Of a stretch of DNA of 64,000 nucleotides, positions 26,314-34,671 are shown one piece after another. Positions within the stretch are counted from its first letter, which is position 1. Every line of letters begins with the position of its first letter. This stretch comes from UA16 sp042095135 (GTDB lineage Bacteria; Bacteroidota; Bacteroidia; Flavobacteriales_D; Sanyastnellaceae). The notes beneath the pieces were generated by a model. It had not been told where the DNA came from. It saw only the letters and a list, made by a program, of their open reading frames with translations, and ran no database searches. The translations under genes were made by a program, and so were the position numbers. The stretch is from assembly GCA_042095135.1 (NCBI GenBank), contig JBELBV010000001.1:107108-171107 (forward strand), given 5' to 3'.

Positions 26314-28692
26314 TCACTCATCCCCGCTCTGCATTTCTGCGTCTCGTCGGGCGCGCTGCATGGGGTTCTCCCCTCCTCCGCTACTACGGCGACCACGCTC
26401 AGACTTGAATAGTTCAAAGCGCGTCGGCTGGGGACGCGGCGGCCAGTAATTATCGTTCATGTCCACATCGGCCGTCTCGAGCAAGGGATCGAGCGTAATC
26501 TGAGCAGCAGGCTGGTCGGTGACGAAAACCTTGGTCACGGTAGGCTCGCTCATCTTCCAGATTTCCGCGGGAATGCGACGCACCTCCTTTGAGCCGTCTT
26601 CGTATTCGAATTGAAGAATCAATGGCATCACCAATCCTCCTTCGTTTCTGAAGGTGATTTCATAGTAATTCTTGCCACTAGCCAGCATCGCCTTTTCGTC
26701 CTCAGACAATTGGGCCATTCGCTCCTCATATTCCAATTTGTCCAATTCCAACACCATGAACGGATCGGTTGTGGTGTAGAAATCATTCAACGTCGGATCG
26801 GCCTCGATGTAAGACGTGGGGATGAATTCCTCATCGCGAATCAATGCGATGTCAGCTGGCTCATTGGCTTCTGCTCCGCGATCAAACGCCGCTTCAACCT
26901 CGGGGTCTTGTGTGTCGATTTGGTACCATTTCACATCGTCAAAGGCGATGTCGACGTGGTCTGTTGAGTAGAACCATCCGCGCCAGAACCAATCCAGGTC
27001 CACGCCGGAGGCATCCTCCATGGTGCGAAAGAAGTCCGCCGGCGAAGGGTGCTTGAAAGCCCATCGGCGGGAGTATTCCTTGAACGCGTAATCAAACAAT
27101 TCGCGGCCCATGACCGTTTCGCGCAGGATATTCAGCGCAGTAGCAGGCTTGCCGTAAGCGTTGTTACCGAATTGGTAGATCGACTCGGAGTTGGTCATGA
27201 TGGGGCTGATACGTGATTTGTCACCGCCCATGTAATTACGAATGTCCCGAGCTGCGCCACGTCGGGTTGGATAATCGCGGTCAAATTCTTTCTCAGTCAG
27301 GTACTGCACGAACGTGTTCAACCCCTCGTCCATCCAGGTCCATTGGCGCTCATCCGAATTGATGATCATGGGGAAGAAGTTGTGTCCTACCTCGTGAATT
27401 ATGACAGAAATCATCCCAATCTTCGTTCGCTCCGTGTACGTCCCGTCCGGTTCAGGACGTCCGCCGTTGAAACAAATCATCGGGTACTCCATGCCAATCC
27501 ACTTGGTGTGTACGGAGATGGCTACCGGATAAGGGTAGTCGATGGTGAATTTCGAATAGGTCTTGAGCGTCTGGGCCACAGCCTTAGTGGAATACTGCTC
27601 CCACAACGGGTTGCCTTCCTTAGGGTAAAAGCTCATGGCCAGTGGCGACGTGTTGCCCACCTTGACCGCCATCGCATCCCAGATGAACTTTCGGCTGGAA
27701 GCCCACCCAAAATCCCGCACATTCTCTGCGTCGAAAATCCACGTTTTGGTTCCAGATTTCTTTGCCTGCTCTGCCGTTCTGGCCTCCTCCTCGTTGACAA
27801 TCATGACCGGCTGATCGTAAGTCTTCCGAGCCTGCTGAAGCCGTTTCCGTTGCGTTGGGGTCAGCACGGATTTCTCATTTTTCAAGACACCCGTTGAAGC
27901 CACCACGTGGTCTTCAGGTACCGTGATCTCCACGTGGTAGTCGCCAAAGTTCAAGGTGAATTCTCCCGAGCCCAAAAACTGCTTGTTCTGCCAGCCCTCA
28001 TTGTCCATATACACCACCAATCGGGGGTAGAATTGCGCGATGGTATAGAGGTAGTTGTCTTCGTCCTCAAAGTACTCGTAGCCGCTGCGGCCGCCGTCTT
28101 TCATGCGATCGTTGATGTTGTACCACCAAGCCACATCGAACACAAACGTTCCGCCGGGCTTGAGTGGACTCGGCAAATCGATGCGCATCATCGTTTTGTT
28201 GATGGTGTATTTCAGCGGTTTGCCGGTTTCATCCCCGACGTGTTGAATCTTGAATCCACCGTCGAAGGAGGGCTCGAGTCCTTGAATGGAACCGAAGCTA
28301 CTGCGGCCGTTGATGCGGGATTCCCGAACCTTGTAGCTGTCGCTGTCCAAAGCGCGTACGTTTTGGTCAAGCTGCAACCACAGGTAACGCAACTCATCGG
28401 GGCTATTGTTCTTGTAAAGGATACGCTCTTCCCCATCAATGCGCTGCTTCTCATCGTCCAAGGTCACTTGGATATTATAGTCCACCTGTTGTTGCCAGTA
28501 CTCATGCCCGGGGGCACCGCTCGCAGCGCGGTAGACATTCGGCGTCGGCAACTCTTGGCCGAGCTGCTTGAATTTGCTTTCATTGACTTGGGTCGGCACA
28601 TCCTGCAGCGTCTGCTGTGCCAAGGAAAAAGAAACTGCACAGGTCCCAATGAGGACACCCACTGCAGCCATGCGGAATACGTTTTGAGCCAT
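26314..28692 (-). CDS. M1-family zinc metallopeptidase
   Basis: Exported gluzincin peptidase of 792 residues with a signal peptide ending near VSFSLAQQ. The zinc site HEVGH lies near residue 430, with the downstream Glu of the DEGLNTFVQYLTEKE helix. The aminopeptidase substrate motif is GMEYP instead of GAMEN, a variant often seen in Bacteroidota M1 proteins. It probably acts in the periplasm or at the surface in peptide breakdown. The C-terminus is Arg-rich and low-complexity (RRSSGGGENP). No T9SS tail was seen. Confidence 0.9.
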   Translation of the reverse strand: MAQNVFRMAAVGVLIGTCAVSFSLAQQTLQDVPTQVNESKFKQLGQELPTPNVYRAASGAPGHEYWQQQVDYNIQVTLDDEKQRIDGEERILYKNNSPDELRYLWLQLDQNVRALDSDSYKVRESRINGRSSFGSIQGLEPSFDGGFKIQHVGDETGKPLKYTINKTMMRIDLPSPLKPGGTFVFDVAWWYNINDRMKDGGRSGYEYFEDEDNYLYTIAQFYPRLVVYMDNEGWQNKQFLGSGEFTLNFGDYHVEITVPEDHVVASTGVLKNEKSVLTPTQRKRLQQARKTYDQPVMIVNEEEARTAEQAKKSGTKTWIFDAENVRDFGWASSRKFIWDAMAVKVGNTSPLAMSFYPKEGNPLWEQYSTKAVAQTLKTYSKFTIDYPYPVAISVHTKWIGMEYPMICFNGGRPEPDGTYTERTKIGMISVIIHEVGHNFFPMIINSDERQWTWMDEGLNTFVQYLTEKEFDRDYPTRRGAARDIRNYMGGDKSRISPIMTNSESIYQFGNNAYGKPATALNILRETVMGRELFDYAFKEYSRRWAFKHPSPADFFRTMEDASGVDLDWFWRGWFYSTDHVDIAFDDVKWYQIDTQDPEVEAAFDRGAEANEPADIALIRDEEFIPTSYIEADPTLNDFYTTTDPFMVLELDKLEYEERMAQLSEDEKAMLASGKNYYEITFRNEGGLVMPLILQFEYEDGSKEVRRIPAEIWKMSEPTVTKVFVTDQPAAQITLDPLLETADVDMNDNYWPPRPQPTRFELFKSERGRRSSGGGENPMQRARRDAEMQSGDE

Positions 28693-28743
28693 GGTAAAGT
28701 ATAGGTCAACAATTTACATCAACCCTGACAGAAATGGACATGT

Positions 28744-29514
28744 TCAATCCTCCCAAATCAAGTCTCCACTCCCATTGCGAATCACCTGGTATTCAACTGG
28801 TTCCGGCAGCCGTCCAATCGCATTGCCGTGGCTGTTCAATTCGACATACGCATATTCCGTAGCCTGGAAGTGCAACGGAGGATGTGCGGACTGGTTGATG
28901 AAGGCACGATCCGAGCGCAAGGCTCCTGCATCAACCCCGGACAATCCTGATGCGAACAGCGATACCGTGCCGGCCGTTCCTTCGGCTTCCGCACTGCATG
29001 CCCCGGCATGCAACCGAATCGTCAGGCTGTCCAGCTCACATTCCACTGCCAGGTATCCTGCATACGCGTGCGCATCAATAGCCACGGCCATCATCGAATT
29101 CACCAGGGACGCGTCGAATCTACCTTGCCCGTGCAAAGCAATTTCCGGGATGATTGGGGTACGCACGATCAGTCCTACATTGACACCGAGGTCCCGCATC
29201 CACTGGCAGCGATCCTCATGGCCCAACTCCAGCACGTCTCCATCCCACGCCGACCACCTGTGAGCCAAGACATGCTCTGGACCGCTCCACACCAACTCAA
29301 TCCCAGTAGAATCCCATGTTTCCAACACCACATTTATGTGGTTAAACAGCTTCAACCCATGAGGAGCTTCGCTGTAGGACTCCACGATTTCAACGTCATC
29401 TCCTGCCCGCATCAAGCAACCCGGCGCATCGGGCCGGTCACACCCCACCAGGCCGATCACAATCAGGCCCGTTAGACAAAACCAACGTCCAATGGAGATG
29501 CCGATTCTGTTCAT
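28744..29514 (-). CDS. GIN-domain (DUF2807-like) lipoprotein
   Basis: A 256-residue protein from the ATG at 29514, with a lipoprotein signal (LTGLIVIGLVGC). The mature part looks like the right-handed beta-helical GIN/DUF2807 domain, common in Bacteroidota envelope proteins: it opens with GLKLFNHINVVLETWDS and has later short beta repeats. Function unknown. The start overlaps the mazG stop by 4 nt (ATGA), so translation is coupled with the housekeeping gene. Confidence 0.72.
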   Translation of the reverse strand: MNRIGISIGRWFCLTGLIVIGLVGCDRPDAPGCLMRAGDDVEIVESYSEAPHGLKLFNHINVVLETWDSTGIELVWSGPEHVLAHRWSAWDGDVLELGHEDRCQWMRDLGVNVGLIVRTPIIPEIALHGQGRFDASLVNSMMAVAIDAHAYAGYLAVECELDSLTIRLHAGACSAEAEGTAGTVSLFASGLSGVDAGALRSDRAFINQSAHPPLHFQATEYAYVELNSHGNAIGRLPEPVEYQVIRNGSGDLIWED

Positions 29515-30326
29515 TCGCTCGAGGCTGATGAAAGTGCGGACTTGGCCTGATTCCAATACGCATCCAATTCCTTCAGGGACATCTCAGCCATGGATTTACC
29601 CCCGTGTGAGGCATCAGATTGAATGGCGGCTTCCATGTGCTGAAAACGGGCTTGAAAACGCCGATTGGTCCGTTCCAAGGCTTCGTCCGGATTGATGCCT
29701 TTGAACCGGGCATAGTTGACCAGGGCGAACAGCACATCCCCAAACTCATCCTTAGCGCGGTCGGCATCAACATCCACCTCGGCTTGAAACTCCGCCAGCT
29801 CCTCTTGCACTTTATCCCAAACTTGACCGGCGTTTTCCCAGTCAAATCCCACGCCGCGCACTTTGTCTTGAATGCGGTAGGCCTTGACCAAACTAGGCAG
29901 CCCTTTGGGGACACCTTCGAGCACGGATTTTTTCCCCTCCTTGAGTTTCAACTGTTCCCAATTGGCCTTGACCGTCTCCTCGTCATTGGCCTCCACATCG
30001 CCGTAAATATGCGGATGACGATCGATGAGTTTATCGCAAATTCCATTCATGCTGTCTGCGATGTCCCAGCCTCCCTGGTCCCGTGGTATTTCGCTCGCGA
30101 TTTGGGCATAGAAAACCATGTGCAACAGCAGGTCGCCCGTCTCTTTCCGAATCTCATCCACATCAGCATCCAAGATGGCCTCCGACAATTCGTACGTCTC
30201 CTCAATGGTCAAATGCCGCAACGTTTCAAACGTTTGCTTTCGATCCCACGGGCATTGCTCACGCAATTCACCCATGATTTTCAATAGCCGTTCAAAGGCG
30301 GCCAATTTCTCTTCGGTGCTGTGCAT
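29511..30326 (-). CDS. mazG: Nucleoside triphosphate pyrophosphohydrolase MazG
   Basis: Hydrolyses (d)NTPs to monophosphates, cleaning nucleotide pools and lowering ppGpp in E. coli. 271 residues with two MazG modules; metal-site motifs are ETYELSEAI and KETGDLLLHMVF in the first and KDEFGDVLFALVNYAR in the second. The ATG at 30326 is chosen over an upstream in-frame start at 30368, because the -7 box sits 4 nt before it and MHSTEEKL is the usual kind of start. Confidence 0.94.
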   Translation of the reverse strand: MHSTEEKLAAFERLLKIMGELREQCPWDRKQTFETLRHLTIEETYELSEAILDADVDEIRKETGDLLLHMVFYAQIASEIPRDQGGWDIADSMNGICDKLIDRHPHIYGDVEANDEETVKANWEQLKLKEGKKSVLEGVPKGLPSLVKAYRIQDKVRGVGFDWENAGQVWDKVQEELAEFQAEVDVDADRAKDEFGDVLFALVNYARFKGINPDEALERTNRRFQARFQHMEAAIQSDASHGGKSMAEMSLKELDAYWNQAKSALSSASSE

Positions 30327-30330
30327 GCGG

Positions 30331-30338
30331 CAAAGGTA
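30331..30338 (-). promoter_or_regulatory. -7 box (TACCTTTG), 4 nt before mazG
   Basis: Exact TAnnTTTG match on the minus strand, then ccgc and ATG at 30326. It is back-to-back with the plus-strand box at 30347-30354. Confidence 0.55.
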
Positions 30339-30346
30339 TGCCTTGC

Positions 30347-30354
30347 TAACTTCG
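30347..30354 (+). promoter_or_regulatory. -7-like box (TAACTTCG) of the divergent gene
   Basis: One mismatch from TAnnTTTG, 7 nt before the ATG at 30362. The two divergent starts are only 35 bp apart, so their promoters must overlap. Confidence 0.4.
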
Positions 30355-30361
30355 GACGACG

Positions 30362-31438
30362 ATGGCACCCGCGCGAATCATTCAACAGCTTAGCTTCTTA
30401 CTCTGCCTCTTAACGGGCGCTCCGCTACTTGCCCAACAGACCACATGGAGTGCCGGGACCAGCTTGGGCTATGCCCTGCCGCATCGCAGTGAAATGCTCG
30501 CCTTGGTCACGGGGCATTCGCGTGGGCTGAACGGTCGCATCGGCAATTGGGATGAAACAGGTTGGCGGCAGTATTGGAGTCAACACGGACCCGTTTGGCA
30601 AGGCCTAGAGGTGGGGTGGCTGAACGGAGGCAGCGATGAACTGGGCAACATGGCCAGTGCCATGTGGCTCGTGGCCTTACCGATTCGTTCCCGATGGCAC
30701 GTCGAATTGGGTACGGGGATGGGTTGGTCAACTGCACCGTACGACCCCGTGGAACGCCCGTTGTCCATTGCTATTGGCACCCGACTCAATGCGGGCATTC
30801 ACTTGGGCACTTCGGTTGACGTGGTTCAGCGTGAGGAGGGATGGATGGCGATGGGTGCGGGCTTAACCCACTTTTCAAATGGCGCGCTGGCTTTGCCCAA
30901 CTTGGGAGTGAACAACCTCCACATTCACGTCCGTGCCGGATGGACAACTCCCCACCGGTGTACGGAATCCCGAGTTGCGGAGCCTAATGACCGGGCAGAG
31001 GGCTGGCGATGGGCAATCGCGGGACGAGCGGGTGCGAGGGACATCAATTTACCTGGTGACGTGCTCCACCCCACCATCAGTGCCGGTGCCTATGCTCTCA
31101 AAAGTGCCGAGGCCACCCATGCATGGACACTTGCCATCGACCTCGCCCATAACCAGAGCCTTCGGCAATTCAGTGAAACTCCGCTGACAATGCCACAAAA
31201 ACTTCAACTTTCGAGCCTGGCCGGGGTGAATCTGCATTTTGGTCACGCCCATTTGATGCTGCTCCAAGGGTGGGTCTGGACCCACCCGGATGAGGCCCTC
31301 GGTCGACGTCATTTGCAAGCCATCTTGTCCTACGATGCCCGTCCGTCGTGGGCGATTGAACTGGGGCTTCGCTCTTTTCGTTTGCGGGCTGACTACCCGT
31401 TCATCGGCATTCGCTACCAACCAGCTGCTTCCCTGTAA
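30362..31438 (+). CDS. PagL-like acyloxyacyl hydrolase (lipid A deacylase family)
   Basis: Predicted outer-membrane beta-barrel of 358 residues with a signal peptide ending near GAPLLAQQ and alternating aromatic strands. The motif LTHFSNGALALPNLGVNN (about residues 170-190) closely fits the PagL catalytic His-Ser motif (HxSN..G...PN.G.N), which suggests removal of an ester-linked acyl chain from lipid A or a related lipid. It is longer than PagL (about 170 residues), as in many Bacteroidota homologues. Activity is inferred from the motif only. Confidence 0.75.
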   Translation: MAPARIIQQLSFLLCLLTGAPLLAQQTTWSAGTSLGYALPHRSEMLALVTGHSRGLNGRIGNWDETGWRQYWSQHGPVWQGLEVGWLNGGSDELGNMASAMWLVALPIRSRWHVELGTGMGWSTAPYDPVERPLSIAIGTRLNAGIHLGTSVDVVQREEGWMAMGAGLTHFSNGALALPNLGVNNLHIHVRAGWTTPHRCTESRVAEPNDRAEGWRWAIAGRAGARDINLPGDVLHPTISAGAYALKSAEATHAWTLAIDLAHNQSLRQFSETPLTMPQKLQLSSLAGVNLHFGHAHLMLLQGWVWTHPDEALGRRHLQAILSYDARPSWAIELGLRSFRLRADYPFIGIRYQPAASL

Positions 31439-31525
31439 TCACGGACAAATCGTACCGAAAGCCCCCAAAAACATCAGGAGGTCGCCCGTATTCACTTGGC
31501 CGTCGTGGTTGATGTCTTCGGGACA
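31439..31525 (-). other. Cys-bracketed single EF-hand/dockerin-like C-terminal module
   Basis: The last 28 residues start with CPEDINHDGQVNTGDLL and end ICP. Calcium-loop ligands are at positions 1, 3, 5, 9 and 12; the final Cys is second from the end. It aligns without gaps to the module at 63390. Confidence 0.7.
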
Positions 31526-33220
31526 AGAACTCGATCCTGGTAATTGGCATGAACCGTCATCCCACAAAGCGGTAGGGTCGTAATTCTCGGCCTCAGGCCA
31601 CGTGCACCCAGCGCATGTCGTGACTTCACAGGAACCATCGTCCACGGTCGCCTCGGGATTGTAATTGCACGCGAAATCATACGTGCAACCGGCTATGGTC
31701 ACTTCGGGGTCGACCCATTCCCCGAACAAACCCAGCTGTTCCATGTAGGTCCAGCACGTCAACCAATTCGAACCATCCGGATGGAAGGCACCGATGTAAT
31801 CGACCGGGGTAAACCAGGGGTCCGCTGCTAAGTATTCAGAGATTACCACAAAATTGGAATCCACTGACGGCGACAAATTGATGGCATCGGTGATGTGTCC
31901 GGATTCAGAGGAAAATTCTGCATCGAATTGCGGATCTGCCGCATAGTTGTTGTTTTCGATGAAATGGGCCTCAATCTCCTCCTGGCCATTGAAGACAAAC
32001 CCCTCGTTGTACAGGATCATTTCGGCGATGCCAGATGAATCCCCAATGGCCCAAAACCGGTTGTTGTGAATTTGCGTCTCGCCAAAGAGAAACAATTCCC
32101 ACGCGTCGCACGGGTCTTCATCTTCGAAGTCAATGCCCAATGCGTAATGGGCAAAGAGGCTGTTGTACATGCGTACTCCCGCTCCATTGTGCATCCGAAT
32201 GGCGGTGGCTGCCCCTTTGCCGATGTACGTCTGGTTATGCAACATGGGATTCGAATACGGCATGAAGGTCATGTCGACGTCAAATTCTTCGTAGTCATCG
32301 CCTTCGTAATCACCTCCGTGTTCACCGGCACCATTGAGTTCATCGGTGATGGAGAATATGAATTGTCCATTGCCTTGCCAGCCCTGGTCGTATTCCAACC
32401 CATCTTCCTTGTTGAATGCCAGCCCGAGGTACCGCACATTGACCAGCCCACCGAAAATTTGCACGCCATCATCACGGCTGGCCACCGCTTCGATGTATTC
32501 CACCGTGGTCTCCGGTCCGACACCACACAACGTCAAAGCGTTGGTCTCCAATCCATTTTCAAACTGGCTAATTCCCAGCGAAGTCGAAGCATGGCGCAAG
32601 CTGAGGTAGCGCAGCACACCCGAAGAAGGATACAGCGTTCCGTCTCCCCCGTACACATGGCGATTTTGCCCAGTGGGATCGACTACCCCTTCTGCTTCAT
32701 CGTTGCCATCGAACGTATTCAACGCTCCGTCTGCACACACAATCAAACCGCCCCACATCCCCGTCACCTCGTAACCTGAACTGCCGTCCATGGGATCACC
32801 TTCGTAGGTGAACACAATGGGGCAATTGGATGTACCATCCGCAACAATGGTCGCGCCGGCACTGACGACCAGGCTTCCCGCCTCTTGGCTGAAGATGTAA
32901 TCCTCGCGCGGTGAAGGATTGCCGTTGGGCAACGTAAAAGTCAAGGTGTCGCTCACAATCCCGGTCCTGCCTTGGATGACAGTCCCCGGCAAGATGGTCA
33001 ACTCATCACCGGGGTTGACAAAAACCGTCTCCGTCAATACGTAAAGCGAATCGCACGACCACGTCACGGTCCCTGTGCCCGTGCCACTGGCATCACTGAC
33101 CTCCACAACGGGACGTTCAGCCACCGGCGGGCAAGCGCACGGACCCAGTTGCCCCCACGCCAGGGACGAAGAAAGGGCCATTGCCCCCCCTGCCAAAATA
33201 TGAACGAATGCGCGTTTCAT
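31439..33220 (-). CDS. Secreted beta-helix protein with DDGSC repeats and EF-hand-like C-terminus
   Basis: A 593-residue exported protein (signal peptide ending near SSLAWGQL). The body resembles Bacteroidota parallel beta-helix surface proteins, with the sequence order TILPGTVIQG, SLVVSAGATIVADG, MWGGLIVCADGAL and a later VEYIEAVASRDDGVQIFGG region. Two Cys-rich units (GCTYDFACNYN..DDGSC and GCTWPEAENYD..DDGSC) follow, and the last 28 residues are the CPEDINHDG-type module. Function unknown; probably surface-exposed. It converges with the PagL-like gene with 0 bp between stops. Confidence 0.8.
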   Translation of the reverse strand: MKRAFVHILAGGAMALSSSLAWGQLGPCACPPVAERPVVEVSDASGTGTGTVTWSCDSLYVLTETVFVNPGDELTILPGTVIQGRTGIVSDTLTFTLPNGNPSPREDYIFSQEAGSLVVSAGATIVADGTSNCPIVFTYEGDPMDGSSGYEVTGMWGGLIVCADGALNTFDGNDEAEGVVDPTGQNRHVYGGDGTLYPSSGVLRYLSLRHASTSLGISQFENGLETNALTLCGVGPETTVEYIEAVASRDDGVQIFGGLVNVRYLGLAFNKEDGLEYDQGWQGNGQFIFSITDELNGAGEHGGDYEGDDYEEFDVDMTFMPYSNPMLHNQTYIGKGAATAIRMHNGAGVRMYNSLFAHYALGIDFEDEDPCDAWELFLFGETQIHNNRFWAIGDSSGIAEMILYNEGFVFNGQEEIEAHFIENNNYAADPQFDAEFSSESGHITDAINLSPSVDSNFVVISEYLAADPWFTPVDYIGAFHPDGSNWLTCWTYMEQLGLFGEWVDPEVTIAGCTYDFACNYNPEATVDDGSCEVTTCAGCTWPEAENYDPTALWDDGSCQLPGSSSCPEDINHDGQVNTGDLLMFLGAFGTICP

Positions 33221-33301
33221 GCCGGTGGTTAAGTACCTTGAATTTACGCAAATTCCCGCAGATTCTTGATTTTACCTGCCGGTGAACCGCTCAGAACCAC
33301 C

Positions 33302-33309
33302 TAATTTTG
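33302..33309 (+). promoter_or_regulatory. -7 box (TAATTTTG), 4 nt before start
   Basis: Exact TAnnTTTG match, then cagc and ATG at 33314. It lies in the 93-bp divergent gap with the beta-helix gene; no clear box was found for that other gene. Confidence 0.55.
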
Positions 33310-33313
33310 CAGC

Positions 33314-33526
33314 ATGGAATGGAAAGTTGTTCTTCTTGCAATCGCCCTGCTCGCCATCGGATTTGCCGGGATTGCCATCAAGATTCTTGTCAAAAAAGAC
33401 GGCCAATTTGCCGGCACATGTGCTAGCCAGAACCCGCTTCTGAACAAAGACGGTGAGGCCTGTTCACTTTGCGGAGCGCGGCCCGAGGAACAATGCAAGG
33501 CTGAGGATGCTGCCTCGGCAAGCTAA
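33314..33526 (+). CDS. Small membrane protein with four-Cys tail
   Basis: A 70-residue protein: one N-terminal transmembrane helix (about 4-24), then a short Cys-bearing domain with Cys36, Cys50, Cys53 and Cys61 (GTCASQNPLL, ACSLCG). The pattern recalls small uncharacterised Bacteroidota membrane proteins that could hold a metal or disulfides. The promoter box 4 nt upstream and the sensible N-terminus support it as real. Role unknown; it converges on apbE with 11 bp between stops. Confidence 0.72.
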   Translation: MEWKVVLLAIALLAIGFAGIAIKILVKKDGQFAGTCASQNPLLNKDGEACSLCGARPEEQCKAEDAASAS

Positions 33527-33537
33527 TCGCGCGAAAA

Positions 33538-34671
33538 TCAACGAATAACTAGGTCCTCCCAACCGACCGATTCCCAGGTCACCCATTCCCCGTTCCCGCC
33601 ATCGCTGATGAAGTAAGCTTCGACCCGTTCGAAAGGGTTCGCTTCGCGATACGTCTCAATGAATCGCTGACCTTCTTCAGGTCCCCAGACCATACACGCC
33701 GTCGCGAGCGCATCGGCAGTGCTGGCATTTACGGCATGCACGGTCGCACTCAGCAAGCTGTGTTGCACAGGGTAGCCATTGAATGGACTGATCGTATGTG
33801 ACCGCTTAATGCCATCCTCTTTGTAAAACTTCCGATAGTTGCCACTGGTACAAATGGCCGCGTCGGAGATGCCAACTACCGCCTGCATCTCACGCTGATC
33901 CAGACCGTCCTGCGACTCGATGGGGCGGTCAATGGCGATGCGCCAGGGATTGCCGTCCGAACGCTTTCCGCCACAACGAACCTCTCCCCCAACTTCCACC
34001 ATGAAATCTGACGCACCTCGGGAATGCAACAATTCAGCGAGTAAATCCACTGTCATGCCCTGAGCAATACCATTGAAATCAATTCGCGTCTGCGGGTCGG
34101 GCTTACGCACCGTTGTAAACCGGTATTGCCTCGCTTCCGTGACCTCGTTCAAGTCAATGCGTTCAAAGGACAACCCCACATGAGGCATAAGCGCTTGTAC
34201 GTCCTCATCTGTGACTTCTGCACGCTTGGTCAACCCAAACCCCCACAATTCAACAAGCGGTTGAACAGTCGGATCAAATGCCCCTTGAGAAGCCGCGTGC
34301 AAGTCCAGCGTCTGGGCCCAAATGGAGGACCACAAGCCCGTACCATCGACAAATTGGAACAATGAATCAGAATAATCAAAGGCATTGATGGCGTTGATGC
34401 GTGATTCAGGACGCCACAAGTTGAACTCCACGTCAACAGCTTCGAGTACCGAATCGATGGCCGTCTGTGGAACGGAATCGACACCGTGGTATTTAACCAT
34501 GTAGGTAGTACCCTGTGTTTCTCCAAGGTGAACGATTTCCGGCGATACCGGCTGTGGGGTACCACACGAAAAGCATGCCATGGCACAGAGCCCTAAAAAG
34601 CCAACACCCCGTAGCACAGATGCCACAGGGTGTCGGTTCGTTTTGAGGTTGGAATTAGCCTCCAAAATCAT
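33538..34671 (-). CDS. apbE: FAD:protein FMN transferase ApbE
   Basis: Attaches FMN through a phosphoester bond to Thr of NqrB and NqrC, so it matures the complex encoded just upstream. 377 residues with a lipoprotein signal (LGLCAMACFSC), placing it on the periplasmic face. Family motifs: early GETQGTTYMVKY, RIDFNGIAQGMTVDLL and VEVGGEVRCGG. Its start overlaps the nqrF end by 17 nt, so it is the last gene of the nqr operon. Confidence 0.95.
   Translation of the reverse strand: MILEANSNLKTNRHPVASVLRGVGFLGLCAMACFSCGTPQPVSPEIVHLGETQGTTYMVKYHGVDSVPQTAIDSVLEAVDVEFNLWRPESRINAINAFDYSDSLFQFVDGTGLWSSIWAQTLDLHAASQGAFDPTVQPLVELWGFGLTKRAEVTDEDVQALMPHVGLSFERIDLNEVTEARQYRFTTVRKPDPQTRIDFNGIAQGMTVDLLAELLHSRGASDFMVEVGGEVRCGGKRSDGNPWRIAIDRPIESQDGLDQREMQAVVGISDAAICTSGNYRKFYKEDGIKRSHTISPFNGYPVQHSLLSATVHAVNASTADALATACMVWGPEEGQRFIETYREANPFERVEAYFISDGGNGEWVTWESVGWEDLVIR

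Noticed and set aside
26314..28692. Inactive M1 peptidase because GAMEN is missing
   Set aside because: The GMEYP variant is common in Bacteroidota M1 proteins, and the HEVGH and downstream Glu are intact.
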